Both the position numbers and the translations under genes were made by a program. From JAYPWI01 sp038135065 (GTDB lineage Bacteria > Actinomycetota > Acidimicrobiia > Acidimicrobiales > Poriferisodalaceae), in NCBI GenBank assembly GCA_038135065.1, contig JAYPWI010000011.1:1-64000 (forward strand): a stretch of DNA of 64,000 bases, written 5' to 3'. The notes below the pieces were generated by a model. It saw nothing but the letters and a program-made list of their open reading frames with translations, was not told where the DNA came from and searched no databases. Position 1 is the first letter of the stretch, and each line of letters begins with the position of its first letter. This document shows positions 9,414 to 17,428 of the stretch, piece by piece.

Positions 9414-10216
9414 ACGAGTCCAGCCAGGATGAGGTGCTGAGGGCCGAGGATCTGTCGGTCAGCCTCGGCGGGAACGCAGTCCTGCACGGCGTGTCCCTGG
9501 CTGTCGGTCCCGGTGAGTGGCTGTCGGTGATCGGGCCGAACGGCGCAGGCAAGTCGACCCTGTTGCGGGCCCTCGCCGGTCTGGTCCCGTCCCGTGGTCG
9601 GGTGACCTTCGGCGGTGGCCGGGTCCCGGGGCCCCGCGACGTCGCCCTTGTGCCCCAGAGCCCCCGGCTTCCCGATGGCATGTCGGTGGCCGAATACGTG
9701 CTGCTGGGTCGAACCGCCCACCTGGGCTGGCTGGCCCGGGAGTCCCGGTCCGACCGGGACACCGTCGCCGCAGTGCTGAGCCGCCTCGACCTCGTTGCCT
9801 TCGCCCATCGACCCGTCACCGAATTGTCCGGCGGGGAGGCCCAGCGGGTGGTGGTGGCCCGAGCCCTGGCCCAGCAGACACCGGTCATCCTGCTCGACGA
9901 GCCCACCTCGGCCCTCGACGTCGGTCACCAGAGCGCCATGCTCGACCTGTTGGTCGGTCTGTGCCGTGACGAGGGCATCGCCGTGGTGGCGGCCATGCAT
10001 GATCTGGCTGGAGCGGCCGCCCACGCCGACCAGATGATCCTGCTGGCCAGCGGACGGGTACTCGTGGCGGGCGCGCCGTCGGCCGTGATCGACGAGGCCG
10101 TCCTGTCCGAGGCGTACGGGGCCGCCGTGCGGGTGCGTCGCATCGATGGGGAGTTGGTCGTGCTGCCCCCGGCATCGGCCCGGCACGGCGCCGGCCCGCG
10201 CCCTAGCCTGCGGTGA
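9410..10216 (+). CDS. btuD: Cobalamin ABC transporter ATP-binding protein
   Basis: 268 aa ABC ATPase. Walker A GPNGAGKST, Q-loop in ALVPQSPRLPDG, signature LSGGEAQRVVVARALAQ, Walker B VILLDEPTSALDVGHQ and the H-loop His in AAMHDLAGAAAHAD are all intact. The ATG overlaps the stop of the permease gene, so translation is coupled. The ending RIDGELVVLPPA is typical of the FecE/BtuD branch. It powers B12 uptake with the two preceding genes. Its last codons contain the promoter of the next gene. Confidence 0.92.
   Translation: MNESSQDEVLRAEDLSVSLGGNAVLHGVSLAVGPGEWLSVIGPNGAGKSTLLRALAGLVPSRGRVTFGGGRVPGPRDVALVPQSPRLPDGMSVAEYVLLGRTAHLGWLARESRSDRDTVAAVLSRLDLVAFAHRPVTELSGGEAQRVVVARALAQQTPVILLDEPTSALDVGHQSAMLDLLVGLCRDEGIAVVAAMHDLAGAAAHADQMILLASGRVLVAGAPSAVIDEAVLSEAYGAAVRVRRIDGELVVLPPASARHGAGPRPSLR
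10204..10209 (+). promoter_or_regulatory. -10 box TAGCCT inside the end of btuD
   Basis: TAGCCT ends 6 nt before the ATG at 10216 and is read as Pro-Ser-Leu codons of btuD. The following gene can therefore be expressed independently of the B12-regulated transcript. Confidence 0.5.
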
Positions 10217-11289
10217 TGGACTTCGGGATCTGCGTCACCACCAAGCTCAGCGACGTCGACGAGTGCGTCGAGTTCGAACGCCTCGGCTTCGATGCCATTT
10301 GGGTGCCGGACAGCCAGATGATCTGGGGGGACTGCTACGCCTATCTGGCCCTGGCCGCCGAGCGCACGAAGTCGATCCGCATCGGCACCGGGGTGTCGGT
10401 TGCGGGTACCCGCATCCCGCCGGTGACTGCGCACTCCATTGCTTCGATCAACACCATCGCCCCAGGCCGCACCTTTCTCGGGATGGGGGCGGGCAACAGC
10501 GCACACCGGTTCCTCGACCACAAGCCCCTTCCCATCGCCAAGTACGGGGAGGAGCTCAGGGTGATCCGCGAGCTGCTCGACGGCCAGGAGACCGAGTACA
10601 CCTTCCGGGGCAAGACGGCGCCCACCCGCCTGCTGATGGCCGACCTGGGGTACGTCAACATCGAGGACCGGATCCCCATCATGGTGTCGGGGTTCGGCCC
10701 CAAGTCTCAGGCCCTGGCCGGCATGTACGGCGACGGGCTCGTCACCTCGCTGCCTCCCGAGCCGCGGGCCATCGCCCGGGCCCTCGAGACGGCACGGCGG
10801 GGGGCGGAGTCCATCGGGCGTGAGCTTCCCGATCCCTTCCCGGTGGTCAGCCTCACCAATGTGGTGGTGCTCGAGGATGGCGAGGACGTGCTGTCGGACC
10901 GGATCATCGAGGAGAACGGGGCCTATGTCATCTCCTCCCTGCATTACATCTACGACAAGATCCGCCAGTACGGGGGCGAACCGCCACGTCACCTCCAGTC
11001 CATCTGGGACGACTACGCAGCCCTCGTGGAGCAGACGCCCGAACACATCCGGCACCTGCGCATCCACGACGGCCACTGCACCTTCCTGCGGGACGATGAG
11101 CGCCCGTTCATCACCGAAGAGTTGCTGCGCACCACGTGTGTGGTGGGCACCGCGACCGAGGTGGCGGCGAAGCTCAACGAGCTGCAGGACGCAGGTCTCG
11201 ACGAGATCATGATGCTGCCCGCACCGGGGACCCAGGTCCGGGTGGCCCGCCAGTTCGCCGAGACGGTGATGCCCTTGCTCGCTGCGTAG
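10216..11289 (+). CDS. LLM-class flavin-dependent oxidoreductase
   Basis: 357 aa of the bacterial luciferase-like TIM-barrel family, which uses F420 or FMN. It opens MDFGICVTTKLSDVDECVEF, with FDAIWVPDSQM, a RIGTGVSV strand and LGMGAGNSAHRFLDHKPLPI, the usual cofactor-binding neighbourhood, and PIMVSGFGPKSQALAG near residue 155. ATG at 10216 overlaps the btuD stop; a GTG one codon earlier is possible. Its position after the B12 importer is probably incidental because it has its own promoter. Substrate unknown. Confidence 0.82.
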   Translation: MDFGICVTTKLSDVDECVEFERLGFDAIWVPDSQMIWGDCYAYLALAAERTKSIRIGTGVSVAGTRIPPVTAHSIASINTIAPGRTFLGMGAGNSAHRFLDHKPLPIAKYGEELRVIRELLDGQETEYTFRGKTAPTRLLMADLGYVNIEDRIPIMVSGFGPKSQALAGMYGDGLVTSLPPEPRAIARALETARRGAESIGRELPDPFPVVSLTNVVVLEDGEDVLSDRIIEENGAYVISSLHYIYDKIRQYGGEPPRHLQSIWDDYAALVEQTPEHIRHLRIHDGHCTFLRDDERPFITEELLRTTCVVGTATEVAAKLNELQDAGLDEIMMLPAPGTQVRVARQFAETVMPLLAA

Positions 11290-11299
11290 GGGACGTCGG

Positions 11300-13735
11300 C
11301 TACTCGAGGACGCCGGCGATGACCAGTTCGGCCACCTTGTCGCCGTCGTAGCCGAGGAGCTCGGTCAGAATTTCGTAGTTGTGCTCGCCCCAGGTGGGTC
11401 CTGCCCGGCGCGGGGTCCCGTCGCTGGCGCTGAGCCGGAACCCGTAGTGCTCGGCCCAGGTGTGGCCGTAGACGTCGTGGGGCACCTGGTGGAAGTGGTC
11501 GCGGTGCACGAGTTGTGGGTCGGCCACCACCTCGGGGCTGTTCTGTACATGGTGGGCGGGAACCCCAGCGCCCTGTAGGGCGCGCTGCAGCTCACCCGGT
11601 TCGCGGCCGGCGGCCAGGGCCGCGATTGCCGCTTCGACGTCGGCCGAGTGCGCCCGGCGTTCTTCGACCGCCCAGCCGGTCCAGTCTGGCCGGCCGAGGA
11701 CGGCGCACAGGGCAGCCCATTCCCCGTCGCTCTCACAGGCGATGGCCATCCACTGGTCGGCGTCGGCCTCCCCGCAGGGGTAGACACCGTGGGGGTAGCG
11801 CCACCGGTCCTCGTTGCCCATCCGGGTCTGGGGGTAGCCGTTGACACCCTGGTCGAGGATGGCCTCGGACAGGAAGTGGATCCCGCCCTCGGCCTGGCTG
11901 AAGTCGATGCTGATCCCCTGGCCGCTGCGCTCTCGCCATTGCAGGGCGGCCAGGATCACGGCCGCGGTGAGCCGGGGGGAGGTGGCGTCGGTGTAGGCCA
12001 GGAACGGCCCGGCCGGGAGACGGTCGGGCCAGCCCGTCAGTTCGTAGTACCCGCCCATGGCGGCTCCCATGTTGCCGAAGCCCGGGATGGGGGACAGGGG
12101 CCCGCTGTGTCCGAACAGGGTCGTGGACACGGTGATCAACTGCGGGTTGACCGCCAGCAGGTCGTCGTGGCTGAGCCCGACCCGTTCGAGCACTCCAGGG
12201 GAGAACGCATTGATCACCACATCGCTGCGGGCGGCCAGATCGAGGATCACCTGGCGCGATTCGGGGATCTTCAGATTGATCTGCAGGCTGAGCTTGTCAG
12301 CGTTGATCGAATGCCACTGCTGACTGACCTCGGGGCCGTCGTCGCCCATCACCCGGGACAGTCCCGAGGTGCGCACTTGGTCGGGCCGGGTCTGGGACTC
12401 GAGCCTGATGACCTCCGCCCCGTAGTAGGCCAGCATGCGGGTGGCGAACGGCCCGGCATACACCCAGGTGAAGTCCACCACCCTGACCCCCTCGAGGGGG
12501 CGGACCATGGGGGCGCTGCGGCTTACGGCGGGTGGGCGGCGCTGCAGGTCGCCGAACACCTCGTCCTGGTGTTCGCCGAGCCGTGGCGGTGGGCCGAGCC
12601 GCATCAGCTCGACCGGGTCGCCGTGCATCCAGGGCCCGGGAAAGTCGACGTCGGCAGCGGCTCCACCCGGTCCGGCTCCCTCGACCGCGACGGTGTCCCA
12701 GAAGCCACGGGCCCGGTAATGGTCCGATGCCAGCACATCAGCCGGGGTCGTCACGGGCACCAGCAGGAGCTTGTCCCGCTTGGCCATCTCGAACAGCTCG
12801 GCCTTGGTGTGTCGGGCGAAGGCGGCGGCCAGCCCGTCCGACGTCCGATCGATCAGCCCGGCCAGTTCCTCGAGGGGCATCTCCTGGAGCAGGTCTGTCC
12901 AGTCCACCCCGGCCAACTCGGGGTCGAGACAGCCTTGTGAGGCCGCCCACTGCAGGGCCCGGTTGGTGAATGGGCCGACCAGTACGCCGGGCAGGAAGGT
13001 GAGGGTGACGTGACCGTCGAGGCATTCGTAGACGAAGCGGAACCGCAGGAGACCCAACAGCTCGAGCCCTCCACCGCTGCGCTGGGCGGAAGGGTTGTCG
13101 CACAGGGCCGGGCACAGCCACCCCTGGGCGGTCAGCATCATGGCTTCCTGGGCCGACACGTCGATGTGCTGGCCGGGTCCGCCGCCACGACGAGCGGTGA
13201 GTGCGAAGAGCACGGCGCAAGCCGCCTCTGCCCCGGTGTTGATCCACACCTGGGGGGCGCTGACCCGCACCGGTGCTCGGTCCTTGTACCCGTTGAGGGA
13301 CATCTCCCCACTGGCGGCGTTGAGCACCAGGTCGTTGCCCAACCAGTCGGCCTTGGGTCCGTCGCCTCCGTACGGGCTCAGCGAACAGGTCACGAGGGCC
13401 GGGTTGGCGGCACGGAGGGCAGCGAGGTCCAGGGGTTGGGCGCCGCATTCGATGATCACGTCGGCGGTTGCCGCCAGGGCGACCAGGCGATCGGGGTCGG
13501 CCTCGGTATCGATCACCACCGACCGCTTACCCCGGTTGTAGGCCCAGTGCTGCAGGGACCGCTCAGGGTCGGGTTCCTCGCCCGCCCAGGGGCCGAGGTG
13601 GCGGGCTCGCTGGCCGCCCGGTGGCTCCACGGCGATCACGTCCGCCCCCATCTGGGCCAGGAGGAAGCCGGCGAAATGCCCCCGGTCGTCGGTCAGGTCG
13701 AGGACGCGGTAGTCGGCGAGGAACGCCCCCGACAC
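11300..13735 (-). CDS. Two-domain fused CaiB/BaiF-family CoA-transferase
   Basis: 811 aa, twice the usual length, because two complete family III CoA-transferase domains are joined (about 1-390 and 410-811; the second opens PLEGVRVVDFTWVYAGPFAT). The first domain has Asn166 in VWINTG where the catalytic Asp is expected. The second keeps Asp in FLAYTDATSPRL near residue 580. The enzyme should therefore be an internal pseudo-dimer with one working active site. GTG at 13735 lies 2 nt after the stop of the ThDP enzyme gene, so the two are translationally coupled and probably act in one pathway. The transferred acyl group is unknown. Confidence 0.85.
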   Translation of the reverse strand: MSGAFLADYRVLDLTDDRGHFAGFLLAQMGADVIAVEPPGGQRARHLGPWAGEEPDPERSLQHWAYNRGKRSVVIDTEADPDRLVALAATADVIIECGAQPLDLAALRAANPALVTCSLSPYGGDGPKADWLGNDLVLNAASGEMSLNGYKDRAPVRVSAPQVWINTGAEAACAVLFALTARRGGGPGQHIDVSAQEAMMLTAQGWLCPALCDNPSAQRSGGGLELLGLLRFRFVYECLDGHVTLTFLPGVLVGPFTNRALQWAASQGCLDPELAGVDWTDLLQEMPLEELAGLIDRTSDGLAAAFARHTKAELFEMAKRDKLLLVPVTTPADVLASDHYRARGFWDTVAVEGAGPGGAAADVDFPGPWMHGDPVELMRLGPPPRLGEHQDEVFGDLQRRPPAVSRSAPMVRPLEGVRVVDFTWVYAGPFATRMLAYYGAEVIRLESQTRPDQVRTSGLSRVMGDDGPEVSQQWHSINADKLSLQINLKIPESRQVILDLAARSDVVINAFSPGVLERVGLSHDDLLAVNPQLITVSTTLFGHSGPLSPIPGFGNMGAAMGGYYELTGWPDRLPAGPFLAYTDATSPRLTAAVILAALQWRERSGQGISIDFSQAEGGIHFLSEAILDQGVNGYPQTRMGNEDRWRYPHGVYPCGEADADQWMAIACESDGEWAALCAVLGRPDWTGWAVEERRAHSADVEAAIAALAAGREPGELQRALQGAGVPAHHVQNSPEVVADPQLVHRDHFHQVPHDVYGHTWAEHYGFRLSASDGTPRRAGPTWGEHNYEILTELLGYDGDKVAELVIAGVLE

Positions 13736-13737
13736 GG

Positions 13738-15372
13738 TCAGCGGGTTCCCATGATGGCCGAGTACACCTCGGGGTCGACCATGCACTCGATCACCAGCGG
13801 GCGGTTGGTGTCGCGGTTCTTGATGATGTCCCCCAGCTCGCCCAGATCGGCCGTGTTGGTGACCCGGGTCGCCGCACAGCCGTACGACCGGACCACGTCG
13901 AGCAGGTCCGGCCACTCGTGGAGTGACGAGGAGCGGTCCATGTTCTTGGCGTACAGCTGGATGTGCTCGGCGCCGTAGCTGCCGTCGTTGTAGAGCAGCA
14001 CGATCAGGTCGAGCCCCAGATGAGCTGCCGTCGAGAGCTCGATCATCCCGCCCATCATGAAGCCGCCGTCGCCGATGGCCAGCACGGTGGGCCGGTCGGG
14101 ACGGGCGACAGCTGCACCGATCGCTGTGGACATGCCCAGGCCGATGGCCCCGAATCCGTGGCTGGTGATCAACGAACCAGGGTCGGGAACGCTCAGGTTC
14201 AGCCCCCAGAGCATGAAGCGGCCCGCGTCGCAGGCGACGACACGGTCCTCGGGGAGCATGGCGTCCACCTCGAGGGTGAAGGTGCGCAGATCGATGGTGG
14301 TGTCGGTGCTGCGGTCGTCCACATCGACCCGCCGGTCGAAGGACCGGAGGCGTTCGGCCAGATCGGCCGACGCGAACGCGGCCGGCTGGTGGTCGATGGC
14401 GTCGAGCATTTCCGAGATCTGCTCGGCGACGAGGCGGGCATCTCCCATGACGATGGCGTCAGCCGGTTGGTAGTCGCCCACTGCGTCTGCGTAGCGGTCG
14501 ATCTGCACCAGTCGCTTGCCGTCGAGCAGGCGTCCTTCGTCGGTCGTGTACTGGTTGAGGCTGGCCCCGAAGCTGATGATGCAGTCGGCTTGGGAGAGGA
14601 CCTCACCGGCCAAGCTGTGGCTCAAGGTGCCGTGGACGCCGAGGTTGTGGGGCTCGCCGTTGAACATGCCCGACCCCAGGAGCGAGGTGGCCAACGGTGC
14701 GCCCAGTCGGCTGGCCAGGGCCACCAGCGCGTCCCGGGCTCCCGACAGGTGGGCCCCCCGGCCAGCGAGGACGACGGGGCGGACCGCTGACGCGATGATG
14801 CCGACCGCGTTGTCGAGGGCGTCGGGGTCGGCCCCCACGGCCGGTGAGGGTTGGGCGACGACCCGGGCCGGGCGGTACTCGATCTCTTCCCATTCGAAGG
14901 GCAGGGGCACGTTGAGAGCGATGGGTCGGCGCTCGGCGAGAGCCCGGCGGAAGGCCCGGGCCACGTCCTCGGCGATGGTGTGTGGTGCGTTGACTGGCTC
15001 GAAGCCTGCACCGGTGGCCACCACCAGGGCGTGTTGGTCGATGCGCTGGAGGTGGTGGCGCATCGTCTGTGGGGTGTCGCCGGTCAAGATCACCATCGGG
15101 GTCCGGTTCTTGACCCCCTCGACCATGGCCGTGGTGGTGTTGGTCAACCCCGGACCGTGGGTGCAGGTCGCGACCCCGACCCGGCCTGTCGCTTTGGACC
15201 ACCCCTCAGCCATCGACACCGCGTTGGCCTCATGGGTGGCGGCTACGAAGTTGACCCCGTACAGGCGCATCAGGGCGTCCCCGATGAACAGGTTTCCGTC
15301 CCCGAGCACCCCGAACACGGTGTCGACTCCCTCGTCGACCAGCGCCTGGGCTACTGCGTCATGACCCAACAT
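13738..15372 (-). CDS. Thiamine diphosphate-dependent enzyme, acetolactate-synthase-like
   Basis: 544 aa with the three-domain ThDP architecture: N-terminal Pyr domain with the activating Glu in AATHEANAVSMAEGWSK and CTHGPGLTNTTTAMVEG, a central FAD/NAD-fold domain starting VRPVVLAGRGAHLSGA, and a C-terminal PP domain with the ThDP motif GDGGFMMGG...LLYNDGSYG. The ATG is preceded by GAGGGGGACGAG. The family holds acetolactate synthases, 2-oxoacid decarboxylases and acyl-CoA lyases. No small regulatory subunit is nearby, and coupling to a CoA-transferase argues for a catabolic decarboxylase or lyase rather than branched-chain biosynthesis (inference). Confidence 0.8.
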   Translation of the reverse strand: MLGHDAVAQALVDEGVDTVFGVLGDGNLFIGDALMRLYGVNFVAATHEANAVSMAEGWSKATGRVGVATCTHGPGLTNTTTAMVEGVKNRTPMVILTGDTPQTMRHHLQRIDQHALVVATGAGFEPVNAPHTIAEDVARAFRRALAERRPIALNVPLPFEWEEIEYRPARVVAQPSPAVGADPDALDNAVGIIASAVRPVVLAGRGAHLSGARDALVALASRLGAPLATSLLGSGMFNGEPHNLGVHGTLSHSLAGEVLSQADCIISFGASLNQYTTDEGRLLDGKRLVQIDRYADAVGDYQPADAIVMGDARLVAEQISEMLDAIDHQPAAFASADLAERLRSFDRRVDVDDRSTDTTIDLRTFTLEVDAMLPEDRVVACDAGRFMLWGLNLSVPDPGSLITSHGFGAIGLGMSTAIGAAVARPDRPTVLAIGDGGFMMGGMIELSTAAHLGLDLIVLLYNDGSYGAEHIQLYAKNMDRSSSLHEWPDLLDVVRSYGCAATRVTNTADLGELGDIIKNRDTNRPLVIECMVDPEVYSAIMGTR

Positions 15373-15415
15373 CTCGTCCCCCTCACAACTGACGTTCCCC
15401 ACAGCGTCGCACACC

Positions 15416-15421
15416 TACACT
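15416..15421 (+). promoter_or_regulatory. -10 box TACACT upstream of the first D-aminoacylase gene
   Basis: It places the RNA start near 15428 and gives a leader of about 45 nt before the ATG at 15473, which has its own GGGGGAG. The paralogue at 55096 has the same arrangement (TAGTCT, about 40 nt, GGGGGAG). Confidence 0.5.
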
Positions 15422-15472
15422 GCCGTCGTGGCCGAAATCGTGACCGGCCCGCGAAGGTCCAGGGGGAGAGCC

Positions 15473-17200
15473 ATGCACGATCTGGTGATTCGAGGAGGAA
15501 CCGTCGTCGACGGAACGGGCGCCGAGCGCCGGGTGGCCGATGTGGCCATCGACGACGGGGTCATCACCGCAGTGGGCGGCGATGTCGGACCAGGGCGACG
15601 GGAAATCGACGCGACCGGCCTGCTCGTGACTCCCGGGTTCGTGGACGTGCACACCCACTACGACGGCCAAGCCACCTGGGATCCCGAGCTGACGCCGTCC
15701 TCGCTGCACGGGGTGACCACCACGGTCATCGGCAACTGCGGGGTCGGCTTCGCCCCGGCTGATCCCTCCCAGCACGAGTGGCTGATCCAGTTGATGGAGG
15801 GTGTGGAGGACATCCCGGGGGCTGCGCTGGCCGACGGGATCGATTGGCAGTGGGAGTCCTTCCCCGAATACCTCGATGCCCTGGCCGCCATGCCGCGTGT
15901 GATGGACGTGGCCACCCAGGTGCCCCACGGCTCGGTGCGGGCCTATGTGATGGGGGACCGGGGCGCTCGTAACGAAGCAGCAACGCCGGAAGATCTCGAG
16001 GCCATGGCCCGCATCGTGCGAGAAGGGGTCGAGGCGGGGGCCTTGGGCTTCTCGAGCTCCCGTACCAAGCTCCACCGGGCCCTCGACGGAGAGGCGGTGC
16101 CGGGCACCTTCGCCGGGGCCGAGGAGATGCTGGCCCTGGGTCGGGCTGTCGCCGAGGCCGGTGGGGGCGTGGTCGAGGTGGCATCGGACATCGGGTTGGG
16201 CGGTCTCGAGGGCGACTTCGGAGCCGACATCGAATGGATGCGCACCCTGGCCCAGGACCACGGCTTGACGGTGACCTACGCCCTTACCCAGTCCGACCGG
16301 GTCCCCGACCAGTGGCGGGAGCTGCTCGAGCTGTCATCGGCTCCCATCGACGGAGGGGGTCGGGTGATGGCCCAGATCGCCGGCCGGCCGGCCGGTCTTC
16401 TCTTGGGCTTGCAGACGTCGCTGAACCCCTTCCAGGGGCATCCGTCCTACATGGCCCGTGCCCACCTGCCGGTGGCCGAGCTGGCCGCCGAGCTGGCTCG
16501 ACCCGAGGTGAGGGCGGCCGTGCTGGAGGAAACGTCGACCCTGACCGGGCGGTTCAACCACGACATCGTCCACGGCTTCCACAAGATGTATCCCCTCGGT
16601 ACCGAGCCCGATTACGAGCCCGACCCTGAGGACTGTGTGGCGGCCCGCGCTGAACGGGCGGGCGTGTCGCCCTACGAGCTGGCCTACGACCTGCTGGTGG
16701 CCGACGGGGGCACCGGGTTCTTGTTCTTCCCGTTGACCGACTACGCCGAGCACAGCCTGAACCCGACCTTCGAGCGGTTGCAGCACCATGGCGCATTCCT
16801 GTCGCTGTCCGATGGGGGCGCCCACTGTCGGCTGATCTGTGACGCGTCCACCCCCACCTTCCTGCTGAGCTACTGGGCGCGGGACCGCACCAAGGGCCCA
16901 CGGTTCACCGTCGAGGAGGCCGTCGCCCTGCAGACGGGTGACACCGNNNNNNNNNNGCTGTACGGGTTGAACGATCGGGGGACCATCGAGGTGGGGCGAA
17001 AGGGTGACCTGAACATCATCGACTTCGACCGACTGGGTATCGAAGCGCCCCGCATGGTCAACGACCTGCCCGCCGGTGCTCCCCGCCTCGTACAGCCGTC
17101 GATGGGGTACGTCGCCACCATTGTCTCGGGTGAGGTGGTCAGGGAGCACGGGGAGTTCACCGGGGCTCGCCCCGGAGTGCTCGTCCGGGGCCGCCGCTGA
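15473..17200 (+). CDS. D-aminoacylase-type amidohydrolase (N-acyl-D-amino acid deacylase family), copy 1
   Basis: 575 codons including a run of 10 N near the C-terminus. The metal-dependent hydrolase barrel is clear: LVIRGGTVVDGTGAERR, the HxH metal motif in VDVHTHYDGQATWD, the metal-binding Cys in GNCGVGFAP, and the catalytic Asp in SLSDGGAHCRL. Characterised relatives remove N-acyl groups from D-amino acids; many homologues are uncharacterised. ATG at 15473 is preferred over an in-frame GTG at 15428 because of its Shine-Dalgarno and agreement with the paralogue at 55096. It stands alone, 52 nt before the amidase cassette. Confidence 0.85.
   Translation: MHDLVIRGGTVVDGTGAERRVADVAIDDGVITAVGGDVGPGRREIDATGLLVTPGFVDVHTHYDGQATWDPELTPSSLHGVTTTVIGNCGVGFAPADPSQHEWLIQLMEGVEDIPGAALADGIDWQWESFPEYLDALAAMPRVMDVATQVPHGSVRAYVMGDRGARNEAATPEDLEAMARIVREGVEAGALGFSSSRTKLHRALDGEAVPGTFAGAEEMLALGRAVAEAGGGVVEVASDIGLGGLEGDFGADIEWMRTLAQDHGLTVTYALTQSDRVPDQWRELLELSSAPIDGGGRVMAQIAGRPAGLLLGLQTSLNPFQGHPSYMARAHLPVAELAAELARPEVRAAVLEETSTLTGRFNHDIVHGFHKMYPLGTEPDYEPDPEDCVAARAERAGVSPYELAYDLLVADGGTGFLFFPLTDYAEHSLNPTFERLQHHGAFLSLSDGGAHCRLICDASTPTFLLSYWARDRTKGPRFTVEEAVALQTGDTXXXXLYGLNDRGTIEVGRKGDLNIIDFDRLGIEAPRMVNDLPAGAPRLVQPSMGYVATIVSGEVVREHGEFTGARPGVLVRGRR
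16947..16956. other. Assembly gap (10 N) inside D-aminoacylase copy 1
   Basis: Ten N interrupt the gene after Gly-Asp-Thr and before Leu-Tyr-Gly-Leu-Asn. Aligned with the paralogue (TAETVGL at the same place), two codons would fill the space, that is about 4 missing bases, so the run is a placeholder and not a measured length. Confidence 0.7.
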
Positions 17201-17238
17201 CCGTGACGGGATCGTTCAGACGGGTGGGTGGCCGTGTC

Positions 17239-17244
17239 TACCCT
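17239..17244 (+). promoter_or_regulatory. -10 box TACCCT of the AtzG/AtzE/AtzH-like operon
   Basis: TACCCT, 7 nt, then ATG at 17252. The four genes to 19993 overlap one another and would all follow from this start. Confidence 0.5.
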
Positions 17245-17251
17245 GGTCGCC

Positions 17252-17428
17252 ATGGCTGAGGATCTGCGCACCTATACGGTGGTCGCTGCGGGGCTGCTAG
17301 GGATCGAACTCGACCAGGACGAGATCGATCCCGTGGTTGCCCAGGTCGAGCGGGTCGCTCGACTGGTCGACGCCCTCCCGCGGGTTCCCGACGACGCAGC
17401 GACCATGGCCCCTCGGTTCACCCCGTGA
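17252..17428 (+). CDS. AtzG/HpxX-like small partner subunit (DUF4089 type)
   Basis: 58 aa, helical and acidic, opening MAEDLRTYTVVAAGLLGIEL and ending PDDAATMAPRFTP. Size, the central Leu-rich helix and placement just before an amidase of the AtzE type match the DUF4089 family. Its known member AtzG is a small subunit that completes and stabilises AtzE, the carboxybiuret hydrolase, much as GatC serves GatA. The stop overlaps the amidase GTG by 4 nt, consistent with equal expression of partner subunits. The ATG is fixed by the -10 box directly upstream. Confidence 0.75.
   Translation: MAEDLRTYTVVAAGLLGIELDQDEIDPVVAQVERVARLVDALPRVPDDAATMAPRFTP

Noticed and set aside
11300..15372. Oxalate catabolism (formyl-CoA transferase plus oxalyl-CoA decarboxylase)
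   Set aside because: A CaiB-type and a ThDP enzyme side by side suggest it, but the ThDP protein does not show the oxalyl-CoA decarboxylase N-terminal pattern and the transferase is a fused double domain.
15428..15472. GTG 15428 as leaderless start of D-aminoacylase copy 1
   Set aside because: Spacing to TACACT fits, but the added 15 residues are not found in copy 2, and ATG 15473 has a strong GGGGGAG as copy 2 does.
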